Of a DNA stretch of 64,000 bases, positions 17,296 to 24,628 are shown in pieces. Each line of letters starts with the position of its first letter. Positions within the stretch are counted from its first letter, which is position 1. Under the pieces are notes generated by a model. It saw only the letters and a list, made by a program, of their open reading frames with translations, made no database searches and was not told the origin of the DNA. The position numbers and the translations under genes are program-made. Origin of the DNA: Natranaeroarchaeum aerophilus (GTDB taxonomy: Archaea; Halobacteriota; Halobacteria; Halobacteriales; Natronoarchaeaceae); NCBI RefSeq assembly GCF_023638055.1, contig NZ_JAKRVY010000001.1:772202-836201 (forward strand). Direction: 5' to 3'.

Positions 17296-18489
17296 CTAGT
17301 TTGTCGTCACCACTTCGAGCACGTCGCGTTCGTCGAGGTCGTAACTCGCACCGCGCTGTCGATTCGATCGGCAATCGATGGCGTGGAGAAAGCCCTCGCC
17401 GATATCGGAGTGGAGGCTGTACGCGAAGTCTTCGGCAGTCGAGTTCGGCGGGAGCAGGTAGCAGTCGGGCAGCACCTCGCCGCGTTCGTTCCCAAGACCG
17501 TTCGCACCGCCCGGGAACACCGGTATGACGCCGAGCACGTCGAACAGCGCGGCTTCGAGTGCATCCTGAACGCCGGTCGCGCCGTACTCGTCGACGAACT
17601 CGCGGATCTGCTCGAGTCCGGCCTCCTGACTCCCGGAGACGTCGCCGATAATCTCGAACCCGCCCGCGCCGGGCGTGTACTCGACGACACCGGATTCGTC
17701 CGCGGACTTCAGTGCCTTCTCGGCGTGGGCACTCGCGGGAACCATCGTCAGGTGTTCGTAGTCGGGATCCGACGTGATCTCGGCGTAGTTCTCCTGGGCC
17801 TCGGACGTGTCCATCTTGTTGGCCGCGATCACCATCGGTTTGGTCTCGCGTCGGATCTCGCGCGCCAGTTCGAGCCGATCCTCGTCGTCCCACTCCGCCG
17901 GATCGAAGCCGATATCGACCCGTCGGATCAGGCGCTTGATCTCGTCTTCGGTGATCCGGAACGCACTCATCTGCTCTGCGAGCTCTTCCTCGATATCGTC
18001 GTCCTCGGTAGTGTACCCTGTCTCGTACCGTTCGATACCCTTCCCGAGGACGCTCAGGTACCACTGATCGAGTTCGGTTTCGAGGAAGTCGATGTCGTCC
18101 CGCGGGTCGTGACCCTCGGTCGGTTCCCCCTCGATATCGGTCTCACCGGAGAAATCGACGACGTGGACCAGCACGTCGGTCTCGTTCAGGTCGCTCAGGA
18201 ACTGGTTGCCCAGCCCAGCGCCCTCGTGTGCGCCGGGGATCAGCCCCGCAACGTCGACCAGTTTCGTCGGAACAAAGCGAGTCCCGTCGTCACAGTAGCC
18301 GACCGAGGGGGTACACGTCTCGTCGAACTCCGGTGCCGCACACTTGACGCGAACGTAGGCCTCGCCCACGCTCGGGTCGATCGTCGTAAACGGGTAGGCA
18401 CCCTCGGGGACGTCGTTCATCGTCGCTGCGTTAAAAAACGTCGACTTTCCCACGGAGGGCTTGCCGACCAGTCCGATCCGGTAACTCAT
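17296..18489 (-). CDS. ychF: YchF/Obg-family ATPase or GTPase
   Basis: A 397-residue P-loop NTPase starting MSYRIGLVGKPSVGKST. Walker A is GKPSVGKST (9-17), the G3 motif is VDVAGLIPGAHEGAGLG, and the G4 motif is ANKMD. An internal helical coiled region (residues about 130-200) and a C-terminal TGS domain ending in ASYDLDERDVLEVV complete the family layout. YchF proteins bind ATP in preference to GTP and associate with ribosomes and the stress response; archaeal members are usually annotated only as GTP-binding proteins. It stands alone between two Nudix genes. Confidence 0.93.
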   Translation of the reverse strand: MSYRIGLVGKPSVGKSTFFNAATMNDVPEGAYPFTTIDPSVGEAYVRVKCAAPEFDETCTPSVGYCDDGTRFVPTKLVDVAGLIPGAHEGAGLGNQFLSDLNETDVLVHVVDFSGETDIEGEPTEGHDPRDDIDFLETELDQWYLSVLGKGIERYETGYTTEDDDIEEELAEQMSAFRITEDEIKRLIRRVDIGFDPAEWDDEDRLELAREIRRETKPMVIAANKMDTSEAQENYAEITSDPDYEHLTMVPASAHAEKALKSADESGVVEYTPGAGGFEIIGDVSGSQEAGLEQIREFVDEYGATGVQDALEAALFDVLGVIPVFPGGANGLGNERGEVLPDCYLLPPNSTAEDFAYSLHSDIGEGFLHAIDCRSNRQRGASYDLDERDVLEVVTTN

Positions 18490-18617
18490 TACAACAGGTC
18501 CGTAGGCACCGGTAAAACGCGTTTCCCTCTGTCCGCCCAGTGGTACGGGGTGACGTGACGCCCGGGCGAGCGCGCCGGTGGGTACTGGTCAGTCCCTCTC
18601 ATCCGGAGTCGCCCGGA

Positions 18618-19178
18618 CTACAATAGCCCGTCCTCTCTGGCAAGCAACACGCCGTTGATCGTCGCGTCGTTGGTCGGATTCTCCCGCACCCGCTCGACGG
18701 CCTCGTCGACCGGGACAGTTCGGACATCGAGGAACTCGTTGTCATCGAGTTCCTGTTCGACCGGCGTTAGCCCCTCGGCGAAGACGATCCCGCGTTCGTG
18801 GCGGAGGACCCCTGTCGCCACTTTGTACGTCTGCAACAGCGAGGTCCCCGACGGATCGAAGCCGGTCTCCTCGCGGAGTTCCCGTGCTCCGGCAGTGGTG
18901 TAGGACTCGCCGTCCTCGACGATTCCGGCAGGCAGTTCGAGCTGGCTCTCCCGAATCGTCGGCCGGTACTGCTCGACACAGACGAGCTGGTCGTTCGCGA
19001 CAGCAACGATGACGACTGCGGGCGGCAGTTCAGCCCAGTAGTAGCGCTTCGTGGTACCGTTTGGCTGTTCGACGAGGTCGTAGCCGCCCTCGTACCAGCC
19101 AGTCTCGTATTCGGTCACCGATTCGAGCACCGTCCAGTCGTCTCCTGTCCTCGCCCCCTCCCGTTCGGAGTTGTCCAT
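18618..19178 (-). CDS. Nudix hydrolase, ADP-ribose pyrophosphatase-like
   Basis: A 186-residue protein. The Nudix box is GIVEDGESYTTAGARELREE followed by TGF (about residues 82-104). The upstream VIVAVANDQLVCVEQYRPTI and ELPAGI motifs are those of ADP-ribose/ADP-sugar pyrophosphatases (NudF type), and the downstream FAEGLTPVEQEL is also typical. It probably clears free ADP-ribose or related compounds to AMP and sugar phosphate. NAD metabolism genes are elsewhere in the window and not linked to it. Confidence 0.88.
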   Translation of the reverse strand: MDNSEREGARTGDDWTVLESVTEYETGWYEGGYDLVEQPNGTTKRYYWAELPPAVVIVAVANDQLVCVEQYRPTIRESQLELPAGIVEDGESYTTAGARELREETGFDPSGTSLLQTYKVATGVLRHERGIVFAEGLTPVEQELDDNEFLDVRTVPVDEAVERVRENPTNDATINGVLLAREDGLL

Positions 19179-19234
19179 ACGGGGTCGATAGACTCGTGAC
19201 TCACAGAGCTATCGGTTTCGACACCGCCCGCTGC

Positions 19235-19519
19235 TCACTCGGGGTACCGACGGACCGAAAACCGCTCGTAGCCCCCGTAGGCGACGTCGAGCGAACCCAT
19301 CCACCAGTTCCAGCGCTCGGCAGGCGTCCCGTCCGGAGCGTCGGCAAGATGGTCGATGATCTCTTCGACGGTCAGTTCCGCCCCCGTATCCGATTCGTAC
19401 TTGCTGGCGTCTTTCAGGTCGACAGCCTGTCGGGCAACGACACGCTGTTCGCCGGGCTTGCCGCCGAACTCGTCGTCCAGTCGCTGTCCGAGTCGAACTG
19501 GATCCAGTGTCACATCCAC
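19235..19519 (-). CDS. Uncharacterised haloarchaeal protein, ~94 residues
   Basis: A small acidic protein with a GTG start chosen at 19519; a TTG at 19561 would add 14 residues and overlap the upstream gene. It is helical (LGQRLDDEFGGKPGEQ, TVEEIIDHLAD) and ends with a conserved-looking aromatic stretch (WNWWMGSLDVAYGGYERF). I do not recognise a function. It is in a row with two other small Halobacteria-only genes in the same direction (19551-19964 and 20011-20430), so the three may be an operon. Confidence 0.6.
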   Translation of the reverse strand: MDVTLDPVRLGQRLDDEFGGKPGEQRVVARQAVDLKDASKYESDTGAELTVEEIIDHLADAPDGTPAERWNWWMGSLDVAYGGYERFSVRRYPE

Positions 19520-19550
19520 ACTACGGTCTCCGGACAATTGAGTTCGGTGG

Positions 19551-19964
19551 TCATCCCACAAGTTCGCGATAGATCGTCCCGAACGCCTGCCGCCGGAGCG
19601 TACCGACTGCGGCCCGCTCCTCGCTCTGGAACGTCGCCGCGACTGCGCGCTCGCCCGGTGCGACGTGCCAGACGACGTTGTCGACGTGCTCGCTTCCCCG
19701 TACCTCGACGTCGCCGTCGAAGTCCTCGCACCACGCCTCGAACTCCTCTACGGTCCCGACCTGAACCGAGAGCAGTGAGGCAAACAGCGCGTCCCGTGCG
19801 GTCTCGATCACGTCGCCGGTTACACGCTCGTCGTACTCGTCGGCGTCAAACGCCATTGCCTTCGCGGTCTCCTTGACGACGGTCTGGGCGGCCGGTCCCA
19901 GCGAATCGTAGGTCTCTACGGCCTCGGCTTCGTCGTCCGGAGAGAATAGTCCCGTCGTGTGCAT
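19551..19964 (-). CDS. Haloarchaeal DUF5809-type protein
   Basis: A 137-residue acidic protein starting MHTTGLFSPDDEAEAVETY. It is mostly helical with a beta-rich C-terminal half (VRGSEHVDNVVWHVAPG and AVAATFQSEERAAVG). The pattern resembles the Halobacteria-specific DUF5809 family; function unknown. It lies 46 bases from the DUF5810-like gene upstream and is probably cotranscribed with it. The family number is recalled, not checked. Confidence 0.65.
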   Translation of the reverse strand: MHTTGLFSPDDEAEAVETYDSLGPAAQTVVKETAKAMAFDADEYDERVTGDVIETARDALFASLLSVQVGTVEEFEAWCEDFDGDVEVRGSEHVDNVVWHVAPGERAVAATFQSEERAAVGTLRRQAFGTIYRELVG

Positions 19965-20010
19965 ATCCGAAGGTTTGGGCCGGGGAAGTTACCGGTTGCG
20001 ACTTCGAGGC

Positions 20011-20430
20011 TTACTCCTCGTCGGGAGCCGCCGTTGTCTCTTCGCCCCCTGCATTCAGCATCTCTTCAGTCATCTTCCGCGCTTCGGCGAGAACGTCCCC
20101 CGTCTCGTCGGTGAGGTCCCCACGACCGCGGCCAGCGGTCTGGCGAGCCATCTCCTGCTCGAACGTGGCTCCCGACTGTCCACCGTGGCCGTGGTCGTGG
20201 CCGTGCCCATCGGTCGTGTCCTCGAACAGCTGCGGAAACTCCGTCTCGGGGACGTGCTCGACGACCGCTTCGGCAAGTTCAGTCTGGGTCGAGTTCTCCC
20301 AGTCGGGAGCATGTTCGTTCAGCCATTCTTCGTGTCCCTCACGGCCCATGATCGCGGTGATCGCGAGGTGGTTGGCGAGGTGTTCCCCATCGGCCTGCGG
20401 GGTCTCGCACACCGGACAGACGTATCCCAT
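20011..20430 (-). CDS. DUF5810-type small zinc-finger protein with His-rich tract
   Basis: A 139-residue protein using the ATG at 20430 (MGYVCPVCETPQADGEHL); longer upstream frames lack protein character. The N-terminal CPVC...HLANHL is a C2H2-like zinc site. A central DGHGHDHGHGG tract (near residue 73) is His-rich and may bind metal ions. The C-terminus is helical and acidic. It resembles the haloarchaeal DUF5810 family, which neighbours DUF5809 in related genomes; function unknown. The gene ends before the large histidine kinase, which is transcribed in the same direction. Confidence 0.72.
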   Translation of the reverse strand: MGYVCPVCETPQADGEHLANHLAITAIMGREGHEEWLNEHAPDWENSTQTELAEAVVEHVPETEFPQLFEDTTDGHGHDHGHGGQSGATFEQEMARQTAGRGRGDLTDETGDVLAEARKMTEEMLNAGGEETTAAPDEE

Positions 20431-20461
20431 GCGCGTGGGTTGGCGGGTCAGGTGGAAAAGA

Positions 20462-22774
20462 CTAGCGCGTCTCCCCGGCGTCGACCCTGTGGAGTGTGAT
20501 CGTGATTTCCGTCCCGGGATCTGTCTGCCTGACATCGATCGAACCGCCCGATAGCGAGATGATCCAGTAGACGTGCCACAGGCCGAGGCCCAGTCCGTGG
20601 GTGAGCGGCCCGACGCGTTGCTCACCGGTGAGAATACTCGCTTCCTCGTGGGGCAGCCCCGGCCCGTAGTCCCGGACGTGGATCGCGACCGTAGTTTCGC
20701 CGACCTCGATACCGATACTGACACGTGGCTGCTCTCGCTCACTATGTTCGACGGCGTTCGAGAGCAGTTCATCGATGGCGTCCTCGAAAGTCGGGATCGC
20801 ATCGACCAGTACGTCAGTCGACCCGTCGATTGATAGTTCGGCGTCGCCGTCGAATGCTCTGACCGTGATGGCGATCGACCGTGCGATTTCCCAGAGTGGA
20901 ATCGACTCCGGTCGCGGATGCTCGCTCAGAAGCTTGACTATCTTCCGGTGTTTGTTGGTCAGACCGATTAATCGGTCTGCCTCCCGGACGATGGTTCGTT
21001 CGGCCTCCCGCTCACCAGTATCGACAGTAGTGAGCTGTTCGGCATAGCCCACGATGACGTTCATCCCATTCGTAATGTTGTGTCTGAGGACGCGGTCGAG
21101 CACCCGGAGCTGCTGGCTCGCCTCGACCCGGTCGGTCACGTTCTGCTGAAAGCCCACGTAATTTCGCACGGTCCCGTCCTCGTCTTTGACGGGGGCAATC
21201 GTGACACGGTTCCAGAACATGCTCCCGTCGCTGCGATAGTTCCGAAGTTCCACATCCACGGGGCGTTCCTCGTCGATGGCTTCGCGCAGCTCCGCCACAG
21301 GGCGCGGCTGGGTCTGCTCGCCCTGCAATATTCGGCAGTTCCGGCCGAGCACCTCCTCGCTGGTGTAGCCAGTCAACTGCTCGAACTGCTCGTTGACGTA
21401 GATCATCGGGTTGTCCTCCAGATCGGGGTCAGTAATCGTCACTCCGACCGGAGCTTCGTCGATTGCCCGGTTTTTGAGTTCGAGTTCCCGCTCGCGCTCA
21501 CGCTGGTCAGTGATATCACGACATCGCCATAACCGACCGTAGCGTGTGCCGTCTTCCCCAACGACCGGAGTGGAGTAGACGTCCAGAATCCTCCCCGAGT
21601 CGAGCCGGATCTCGTCGTGGCTCGTCGCCGTCGGATCCGCCCTGAGCCGTTTGATCAGGTCGAAAAACGCCTCCGGGTCTTCAAGCACGTCCCGTGCATA
21701 TTCGAGCGCCTCCGCCTCGTTTCCTCGCTCGAAGATTTCCTCCGGAACCGCCCATAGCTGTTTGAACCGCTCGTTGTACGAGAGGAACTCACCCTCCGTC
21801 CCGACAACGAGAATCCCGTCCTGTACTGACTCCTGCTGGGCCTTGAGCAACGACCGTCTGAACTCCATCCGGGTTCGATTTCGGTCCCGTTGCTGCCGAC
21901 GGAACGTCCGGTGGACGAGGTCCGCAATGTTACCGGCAAACCCGAGTTCGTCGTCGGTCCACTCGCGTTGCTCCCCGACCTGCTCGTGACAGACGACCCC
22001 GATGACGTCGCCACCGTCCCGGAGCGCGGCGTCGAGCATCGACGTGATCCCGTTCGGTTCGAGATACGACTCGGTCAGTGCGGCCGTCCGTGGATCCGCT
22101 CTGGCGTCCGGGATGGCAAACGTTCGGTTCGACTCGACGGCATCAAAATACGCGGGATACCGCTCGGCCATCAGTCTATCACCGGTACTGTGTTCGCCTG
22201 ACTGCCGGTCGTACCGATCGACACACCGCATCTCTTCGCCCGACTCGTCGAAGAGCCAGACGCTAACCCGAGTCGTCCCCAGGACATCGGCAGCCGTCTC
22301 GGTGATCGTTTCGATCGCAACCGTGAACTCACCCTCGGTCACGCTCTTGTCGATCGATAGTTCGTACAGCGCATCTCGATGACGGTCTCGATGTCGCTGC
22401 TGGTCGTACTCGGTATCGACAGGTCGGAACAGAAGCATCGCCGCTGTATCCGCTTCGTCGATCGGAATGACACTGAGCGCCACCGTTTCCGATGAACCAT
22501 CCTCAGACCTGACAGTCAGCGGACCACAACTATCCAGTTCGCACCCGCTCGTCGGCGGCTCCGCTGACGACGGGCGTCTCCGGTCACCCGTAATCGGATC
22601 GGTGAACTGCAACACGTCGTCGAGTGGTCGGCCCAGAGACTGGTCCAGGTCGTCGACGAGCAATCGATCAGTGGCAGCGTTGCCGCCCACGATTGCCCAT
22701 CGGTCGTCGACGAGAATCACCGGATCGGAGAGTTCCTCGATCGGAACCCGGGCAGAACAGGGTTGGTTACTCAT
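20462..22774 (-). CDS. PAS-GAF-PAS-LOV sensor histidine kinase
   Basis: A 770-residue soluble kinase. Approximate layout: PAS 10-120, GAF 140-295 (RVSVWLFDESG, IGVVCHEQVGE), PAS 310-425, LOV-type PAS 435-550, dimerisation/phosphoacceptor helix with LDRVLRHNITNGMN (His565), then HATPase 650-765 with N-box DELLSNAVEH, G1 RDYGPGLP and G2 GLGLGLW. The LOV motif is complete: GRNCRILQGEQT with Cys480 (codon 21335-21337), RNYRSDGSMFWN and NYVGFQQNVTDR. These fit FMN binding and blue-light adduct formation. No membrane segments. No response-regulator gene is adjacent, so the partner is elsewhere. Confidence 0.9.
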   Translation of the reverse strand: MSNQPCSARVPIEELSDPVILVDDRWAIVGGNAATDRLLVDDLDQSLGRPLDDVLQFTDPITGDRRRPSSAEPPTSGCELDSCGPLTVRSEDGSSETVALSVIPIDEADTAAMLLFRPVDTEYDQQRHRDRHRDALYELSIDKSVTEGEFTVAIETITETAADVLGTTRVSVWLFDESGEEMRCVDRYDRQSGEHSTGDRLMAERYPAYFDAVESNRTFAIPDARADPRTAALTESYLEPNGITSMLDAALRDGGDVIGVVCHEQVGEQREWTDDELGFAGNIADLVHRTFRRQQRDRNRTRMEFRRSLLKAQQESVQDGILVVGTEGEFLSYNERFKQLWAVPEEIFERGNEAEALEYARDVLEDPEAFFDLIKRLRADPTATSHDEIRLDSGRILDVYSTPVVGEDGTRYGRLWRCRDITDQRERERELELKNRAIDEAPVGVTITDPDLEDNPMIYVNEQFEQLTGYTSEEVLGRNCRILQGEQTQPRPVAELREAIDEERPVDVELRNYRSDGSMFWNRVTIAPVKDEDGTVRNYVGFQQNVTDRVEASQQLRVLDRVLRHNITNGMNVIVGYAEQLTTVDTGEREAERTIVREADRLIGLTNKHRKIVKLLSEHPRPESIPLWEIARSIAITVRAFDGDAELSIDGSTDVLVDAIPTFEDAIDELLSNAVEHSEREQPRVSIGIEVGETTVAIHVRDYGPGLPHEEASILTGEQRVGPLTHGLGLGLWHVYWIISLSGGSIDVRQTDPGTEITITLHRVDAGETR

Positions 22775-22859
22775 CGTGCCACCTCCCGAGACCCATCACT
22801 GCTGTACATTTTCGAGCGACTTACTTAAGCGTGCTTGCCACTTCTCGATGAGTGGGTCG

Positions 22860-23369
22860 TCATTTCATGGCCTGTCGAATCATAATAATCGCGTCCTCGC
22901 CGTCATCGTAGTACCGCGGGACGCGCCGCAGCGGCTGAAACCCGAACCTGCTATAGAGACGTTGTGCGCCGTCGTTTTCCTCTCGAACTTCGAGTTTTAC
23001 CGAGCTGACGGACTGTTCCTGCAGGGATTTCAGGCCGTGACGGAGCAGTGTCGTGCCGACGCCCTCGCCCCGGAACTCGGGATGGACTGCCAGGTCCTTG
23101 ATATGGCCCAGCGGCTGACCGTGGTTCGGCACGAGATCCGCGACGACAAACCCGATGACGTTTGCCGTGTCGACTCCCCCACCGTTTTCCCCTCCTCCCT
23201 CCTCGACGGCGACGAGAAAACCCGGGTCTGAGAGCTGGCGCTCGAACGCCTCGAACGGCCACGGACTCGCAAACGACGCCTTCTCGATGCGGTAGACGGC
23301 AAGGAGATCCGCCCGCTCGGCCTGCCGGATCCGGATGTCCGATGGTACGTCTCCCGATGTGACGGTCAC
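22860..23369 (-). CDS. rimI: Ribosomal-protein alanine N-acetyltransferase-like (GNAT)
   Basis: A 169-residue GNAT protein with a GTG start at 23369; a much longer upstream frame is out of family and overlaps the neighbour. The N-terminal IRIRQAERADLLAVYRIE is the beta1-alpha1 region, and the acetyl-CoA site is VHPEFRGEGVGTTLL (V-x-P-x-x-R-G-x-G-x-G). The C-terminal YSRFGFQPLRRVPRYY is typical of RimI/archaeal N-alpha-acetyltransferases that modify protein N-termini. An eight-base gap separates it from the upstream membrane protein, indicating cotranscription. Confidence 0.88.
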   Translation of the reverse strand: MTVTSGDVPSDIRIRQAERADLLAVYRIEKASFASPWPFEAFERQLSDPGFLVAVEEGGGENGGGVDTANVIGFVVADLVPNHGQPLGHIKDLAVHPEFRGEGVGTTLLRHGLKSLQEQSVSSVKLEVREENDGAQRLYSRFGFQPLRRVPRYYDDGEDAIIMIRQAMK

Positions 23370-23377
23370 TATCCCGA

Positions 23378-23845
23378 CTACGTGTTCCGGATGCCTAAGC
23401 CCTGTCGGCCGTCGAACATACCTGTGAGATACCAGCCGAACAGAAGCGGTGACACGAGCAGTGTGATCGGAACGACGACCCAGACCTGTCCGGCGAGCAC
23501 GTCGTACTGACCGATCGTCACCGAGACTGGAGTTCCCTCGACGTAGCCGACCAGAAACTCGAAGCCGACGGTCAGTACCGTCCACAGCACAGCGATGGCC
23601 GCCAGCTCGCTCCGCGTATATTCGATCGCTGTCCGGGCGAAGTACAGAGCTGAAACCACGAGAATCGCGACGACGAGCAGAGCCGTACTCACGACATGGG
23701 CCATGTACTCGCCCATCCGCGGGACGAGGACGACCTCGCGGAAGCCGCCGTTTACCACGGCGAGGACGGCCATCAGTACCCACGCTCCGAGCGGGAACAA
23801 GAATGCCCGAGACAGACGTGCCCCGAGCGTAGTGGGTGGTTGCAT
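23378..23845 (-). CDS. Four-helix membrane protein of unknown function
   Basis: A 155-residue protein starting MQPPTTLGARLSRAF (an ATG at 23872 would add nine residues). Four hydrophobic segments are visible, beginning FLFPLGAWVLMAVLAVVN, then HVVSTALLVVAILVVSAL, then LAAIAVLWTVLTVGFEFLVG and a last one near VVVPITLLVSPLLFGWYL. The motif FEFLVG followed by a polar EGTP loop is conserved-looking, but I cannot name the family. It lies directly upstream of rimI. Confidence 0.65.
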   Translation of the reverse strand: MQPPTTLGARLSRAFLFPLGAWVLMAVLAVVNGGFREVVLVPRMGEYMAHVVSTALLVVAILVVSALYFARTAIEYTRSELAAIAVLWTVLTVGFEFLVGYVEGTPVSVTIGQYDVLAGQVWVVVPITLLVSPLLFGWYLTGMFDGRQGLGIRNT

Positions 23846-23912
23846 TGAGGACGGTTCGATGCCCATGATCAAAGAGCTGTCTGTGTGGGGTAGGCCTTCA
23901 AGAAACTCATCC

Positions 23913-23927
23913 TTTCCATAATGGAAA
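23913..23927. promoter_or_regulatory. Perfect palindrome, distal operator candidate for the membrane/XRE pair
   Basis: TTTCCAT-A-ATGGAAA: seven-base arms around one base, 38 bases before the downstream start codon at 23965. It lies in the divergent promoter region between the rimI pair and the DUF2178-like gene, so it could act on either direction. Confidence 0.5.
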
Positions 23928-23943
23928 AGAGTTAAGACTCTAT

Positions 23944-23959
23944 GTAAAGTTGTCTTTAC
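23944..23959. promoter_or_regulatory. Perfect palindrome immediately before the DUF2178-like start
   Basis: GTAAAG-TTGT-CTTTAC: six-base arms, four-base spacer, ending five bases before the ATG at 23965. An element placed here would block initiation of a leaderless haloarchaeal transcript, so autoregulation by the XRE protein encoded downstream is the simplest reading. Confidence 0.6.
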
Positions 23960-23964
23960 TCACA

Positions 23965-24345
23965 ATGTGGATTACACAATCACGGATCGCACTCGTCATC
24001 ATCGGAATCGTCTCGTTGGGTGTTGGGTTCACCGTCGGATATCTCGACCCCGACATCCCGATACTCGCATTCCTGATTGTAGCGGGCGCGATCGGGGGGA
24101 CCGCGATGTTTCTCTACTACCGGAGCCAGCAGCGAACCGGGAGCGTCGACGAGCGATATATCCGGATCCAGGGTCGCGCATCGATGGGGACGGCAAGCGC
24201 GCTGATCGTGAGTTTGAGCGTGCTGGCCGCCGTCGTCACCTTCACCGACTACCAGCTCCCAATCGAATGGGTGCTATGGGGACTCGTCTTCGGCGGTATT
24301 GTGCTCGACGAAGGGCTCCTCGAACTGTACCGGCGTCGGATGTGA
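23965..24345 (+). CDS. DUF2178-like membrane protein
   Basis: A 126-residue protein starting MWITQSRIALVIIG. Four membrane helices are arranged as two pairs: residues 8-50, then 70-115 (LIVSLSVLAAVVTF and VLWGLVFGGIVLD). The end LLELYRRRM and the pairing with a small XRE regulator nine bases downstream match the DUF2178-HTH cassette common in archaea. The membrane protein is thought to sense something and influence the HTH partner, but this has not been shown. Palindromes sit immediately before its start. Confidence 0.75.
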   Translation: MWITQSRIALVIIGIVSLGVGFTVGYLDPDIPILAFLIVAGAIGGTAMFLYYRSQQRTGSVDERYIRIQGRASMGTASALIVSLSVLAAVVTFTDYQLPIEWVLWGLVFGGIVLDEGLLELYRRRM

Positions 24346-24354
24346 TCGAAAGCA

Positions 24355-24558
24355 ATGGAAAACCCGCTGAAAGTCTGGCGCGCCAAAGCCGACATCACAC
24401 AGGCCGAACTCGCCGACGAGCTTGGCGTATCGCGACAGACGATCAACGCGATCGAGGTTGGCCGATACGATCCAAGCCTCGAACTTGCGTTCAAACTCGC
24501 CACGCACTTCGACTGTACGATCGAGGAGATCTTCGAGTACGACCCAGACGAGGAGTGA
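24355..24558 (+). CDS. XRE-family HTH regulator, small
   Basis: A 67-residue protein: almost the whole chain is an HTH_3 domain (MENPLKVWRAKADITQAEL, then ADELGVSRQTINAIEVGRYD, then EIFEYDPDEE). The recognition helix SRQTINAIEVGR is canonical. It follows the DUF2178-like gene by nine bases, and such pairs behave as a unit in many archaea. It probably binds the GTAAAG/CTTTAC palindrome upstream. Confidence 0.92.
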   Translation: MENPLKVWRAKADITQAELADELGVSRQTINAIEVGRYDPSLELAFKLATHFDCTIEEIFEYDPDEE

Positions 24559-24628
24559 CCCGTCAGTCGTACCGACAGCTACGCCGTCACATAGACAAAA
24601 AAGGTCGTGTTGTCGTGGAGGTCTCGCG

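Noticed and set aside
17383..18558. 391-codon plus-strand frame opposite ychF
   Set aside because: Antisense to the complete YchF protein; no motif.
23370..23783. Upstream extension of the RimI frame
   Set aside because: Overlaps the four-helix membrane protein gene; the GNAT fold begins at IRIRQAERADL.
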